Below are positions 62,138-64,000 of a stretch of 64,000 nucleotides of DNA, piece after piece. Made by a program: the position numbers and the translations under genes. Origin of the DNA: Salipiger sp. CCB-MM3. GTDB lineage: Bacteria > Pseudomonadota > Alphaproteobacteria > Rhodobacterales > Rhodobacteraceae. The first letter of the stretch is position 1. The number at the start of each line of letters is the position of its first letter. Under the pieces are notes generated by a model, which did no database searches, had not been told where the DNA came from, and saw nothing but the letters and a program-made list of their open reading frames with translations. The DNA is taken from the NCBI RefSeq assembly GCF_001687105.1, contig NZ_CP014600.1, forward strand, positions 124,001 through 188,000, read 5' to 3'.

Positions 62138-63010
62138 ATGATCGACATACAGCCCCTCGCTATCCTGCGCGAAATCGACCGGACCGGCAGCCTTACTGAA
62201 GCCGCGGACCGTCTGCATTTAACCCAGTCAGCGGTCAGTCATGCCATTCGCCGGTTCGAAGAGCGGCACGGCGTGAAGCTCTGGGAGCGAGAGGGTCGCA
62301 AACTGCGTCTCACCCCGACGGGGGAGTATCTGCTTGGGCTGGCGGCGCGGGTTTTGCCTCAGCTCGAACACGGGGCCACCGTTCTGGAGGACTATGCGCG
62401 CGGTCGGCGGGGCGCGATCCGGGTCGGGATGGAGTGCCACCCCTGTCAGGATTGGCTGATGCGGATCGTTGACCCATTTCTGGCGAAATGGCCGGATGTC
62501 GATCTCGACGTGACCTCCGCTTTCCAATTCGGCGGGCTGGCGGCGTTGCTGGGGCATGAGATCGACCTGCTGGTCACGCCGGACCCTGTAGAGCGCCCGG
62601 GTCTCGAATACAGGCCTGTTTTCAATTACGAACTGGTTCTCGCGGTGGCCGAGGACCACCCGCTTGCCCGCAAACGGCAGGTCGTGCCGGGCGATCTGGC
62701 ACGCGAGACGCTAATCACCTATCCGGTCGCCCGCGAACGGCTCGACATCTACACCCGGTTCTTGGTTCCAGCCCATGCACTGCCGCGTCGGCACCGCACG
62801 GTTGAGACCACCGATCTGATGCTTCGACTGGTCGCCTCGGGACGGGCCGTCAGCGCGACGCCGGATTGGCTGCTGCGTGATGCCACGGGCGTGACCGGTG
62901 TGCGCCTCGGAGAGGGCATCCCCAAGTCGATCCATTTGGGCTATCGGACCGGTGAATCCCAGAGCCACCTTCAGGGCTTCATTCAACTGGCAGAGACCGC
63001 TCAGGTCTGA
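62138..63010 (+). CDS. MetR-like LysR-type regulator
   Basis: A 290-residue LysR protein with the helix-turn-helix GSLTEAADRLHLTQSAVSHAIRRFEERHG (residues 17-45). Its effector domain strongly recalls MetR: MECHPCQDWLMRIVDPF near 101, LVTPDPVERPGLEYRPVFNYELVLAV near 155 and the TLITYPVARERLD segment near 196. It probably senses homocysteine and activates methionine genes. It is followed 205 bases later by mesX, which supports this role. Confidence 0.87.
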   Translation: MIDIQPLAILREIDRTGSLTEAADRLHLTQSAVSHAIRRFEERHGVKLWEREGRKLRLTPTGEYLLGLAARVLPQLEHGATVLEDYARGRRGAIRVGMECHPCQDWLMRIVDPFLAKWPDVDLDVTSAFQFGGLAALLGHEIDLLVTPDPVERPGLEYRPVFNYELVLAVAEDHPLARKRQVVPGDLARETLITYPVARERLDIYTRFLVPAHALPRRHRTVETTDLMLRLVASGRAVSATPDWLLRDATGVTGVRLGEGIPKSIHLGYRTGESQSHLQGFIQLAETAQV

Positions 63011-63072
63011 TCCCAAGGTTGTGGAACTACCTGCCTTAAGCAGAACCGCAGCGTTTTTCGCGAATTTTCCGG

Positions 63073-63089
63073 CATGACCTCGTGTCATG
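63073..63089. promoter_or_regulatory. Palindrome CATGAC-N5-GTCATG before mesX
   Basis: A perfect 6-bp inverted repeat with a 5-base spacer, between the MetR-like gene and mesX. A regulator-binding site is plausible; it does not match the classic MetR box. Confidence 0.45.
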
Positions 63090-63215
63090 AAAGTCGGAGA
63101 AGAAGTCATTTTTGTTCATGTGTCTGTCGCTCCATACAAGCGGCACCTCTGGCATCGCAGGGCAGCGCGCCTGCCGCGGTGCGCATCATGAACAATGACC
63201 GGACAGCGACCCATC

Positions 63216-64000
63216 ATGCCCGAACCCTCTGCCTTCAAGATCACGAGCCTTCGGTTCGACGAAGACTACATCCCCGCCGACAGCACGCGGCTGACGACCA
63301 ATTTTGCCAACCTCGCACGCGGCGCGAACCGCCGGCAGAACCTGAAAAACGCGCTGCGCATGATCGACAATCGGTTCAACGACCTCGCGCATTGGGACAA
63401 TCCCGCGGGTGATCGCTACGCCGTCGAGCTCGACATCATCTCGGTCGATCTGGATGTGGACGGCACAGGCCAAGCCTTCCCGGTGATCGAGGTACTGAAG
63501 ACCACGATACATGACAGGCAGACCGACACGCGCATCGACGGCCTCGTGGGCAACAACTTCTCGTCCTACCTGCGGGACTATGATTTCAGCGTCGTCTTGC
63601 CCGCGCATCGCAAGGCGCAGGACGGCATCAGCGTGCCGGATGATTTCGGCAAGTTGCATGGAAATATCTTCCGGGCCTTCGTCGCCTCGGAGGCGTTCAG
63701 GGGGCAGTTCCGCAAGCCGCCGGTGATCTGCATCAGTGTGTCCGAGAGCAAGACCTATCGCCGGAGCGCCAACACCCATCCCGTTCTTGGCGTCGAGTAT
63801 GAGCCGAGCGGTGCATCGCTGACAGAGCAGTACTTCCGCAAGATGGGCATGCAGGTGCGGTATTTCATGCCGCCCCGAAGCGTCGCGCCGCTGGCCTTCT
63901 ATTTCATCGGCGATCTGCTGAACGACTACACCAACCTCGAACTCATCGGCACGATCAGCACGATGGAGGCCTTTCAGAAGATCTACCGCCCCGAGATCTA
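63216..64000 (+). CDS. mesX: DUF1852 family protein MesX (partial)
   Basis: The frame runs off the window's right end; 261 residues are visible. The opening (FKITSLRFDEDYIPADSTRLTTNFANLARG) and the RYAVELDIISVDLD and YFIGDLLNDYTNLE segments match DUF1852, known as MesX. MesX is required with MesD, a short cobalamin-independent core methionine synthase, for folate-independent methionine synthesis. The ATG at 63216 gives the usual N terminus; an in-frame ATG at 63195 is possible. mesD should follow just beyond the window. Confidence 0.87.
   Translation, partial: MPEPSAFKITSLRFDEDYIPADSTRLTTNFANLARGANRRQNLKNALRMIDNRFNDLAHWDNPAGDRYAVELDIISVDLDVDGTGQAFPVIEVLKTTIHDRQTDTRIDGLVGNNFSSYLRDYDFSVVLPAHRKAQDGISVPDDFGKLHGNIFRAFVASEAFRGQFRKPPVICISVSESKTYRRSANTHPVLGVEYEPSGASLTEQYFRKMGMQVRYFMPPRSVAPLAFYFIGDLLNDYTNLELIGTISTMEAFQKIYRPEI

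Overview
The window is high-GC DNA with gene content and protein style typical of a marine Rhodobacteraceae (Roseobacter-group) alphaproteobacterium: several TRAP and ABC uptake systems, hydantoinase and amidase catabolism, folate-independent methionine synthesis, and IS30/IS3 elements. The placement is inferred from gene content only; no rRNA, tRNA, plasmid replication gene or CRISPR array was recognised.

Layout. (1) 1-8395, plus strand: a catabolic operon starting with the tail of a hydantoinase/oxoprolinase A subunit, then the B subunit, a [2Fe-2S] protein, an FAD oxidoreductase, two aldehyde dehydrogenases and a beta-decarboxylating dehydrogenase. It ends at a good intrinsic terminator. 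(2) 17874-8729, minus strand: an oligopeptide-type ABC transporter, two amidases and an AbrB-type membrane protein, divergent from a LysR regulator (18015-18947). (3) 21925-18993, minus strand: a TAXI-type TRAP transporter whose promoter region shares a 16-bp palindromic motif with the LysR start region. (4) An IS30 element (22252-23361) whose transposase lacks the catalytic Glu. (5) 40022-23399, minus strand: a 12-gene alginate-type operon, algD-alg8-alg44-algA-algG-algI-algJ-(Sel1)-algX-algF-(algK-like)-algL. O-acetylation residues are intact, but key residues are missing from AlgL, AlgG, Alg44 and the isomerase half of AlgA, and no AlgE porin is visible. Upstream lie a LuxR-type regulator and a 922-residue beta-helix/RTX secreted protein. 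(6) 44318-45540: a gene-poor stretch with an IS3 orfA relic. (7) 48981-45541: a RiPP locus with two paralogous Cys/Thr-rich precursor peptides, a class III-type lyase-kinase without a cyclase domain, and a methyltransferase. This is the most novel system in the window. (8) 49501-54453, plus strand: a cupin, a DctMPQ TRAP transporter and an amidohydrolase. (9) 60619-54530, minus strand: multicopper oxidase, cytochrome c, exported phytochelatin-synthase-like protein, GMC oxidoreductase with small subunit, and an MFS permease in a tightly overlapping operon. (10) 61092-64000: an L,D-transpeptidase, a MetR-like regulator and the start of mesX.

How it fits together: uptake systems alternate with the enzymes likely to process what they import (amides, peptides, hydantoin-like rings). 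The exopolysaccharide operon and the RTX protein suggest a surface or biofilm function. The RiPP locus has its own promoter region and terminator and sits between IS relics and metabolic genes, in noticeably AT-richer DNA, which fits acquisition by transfer.
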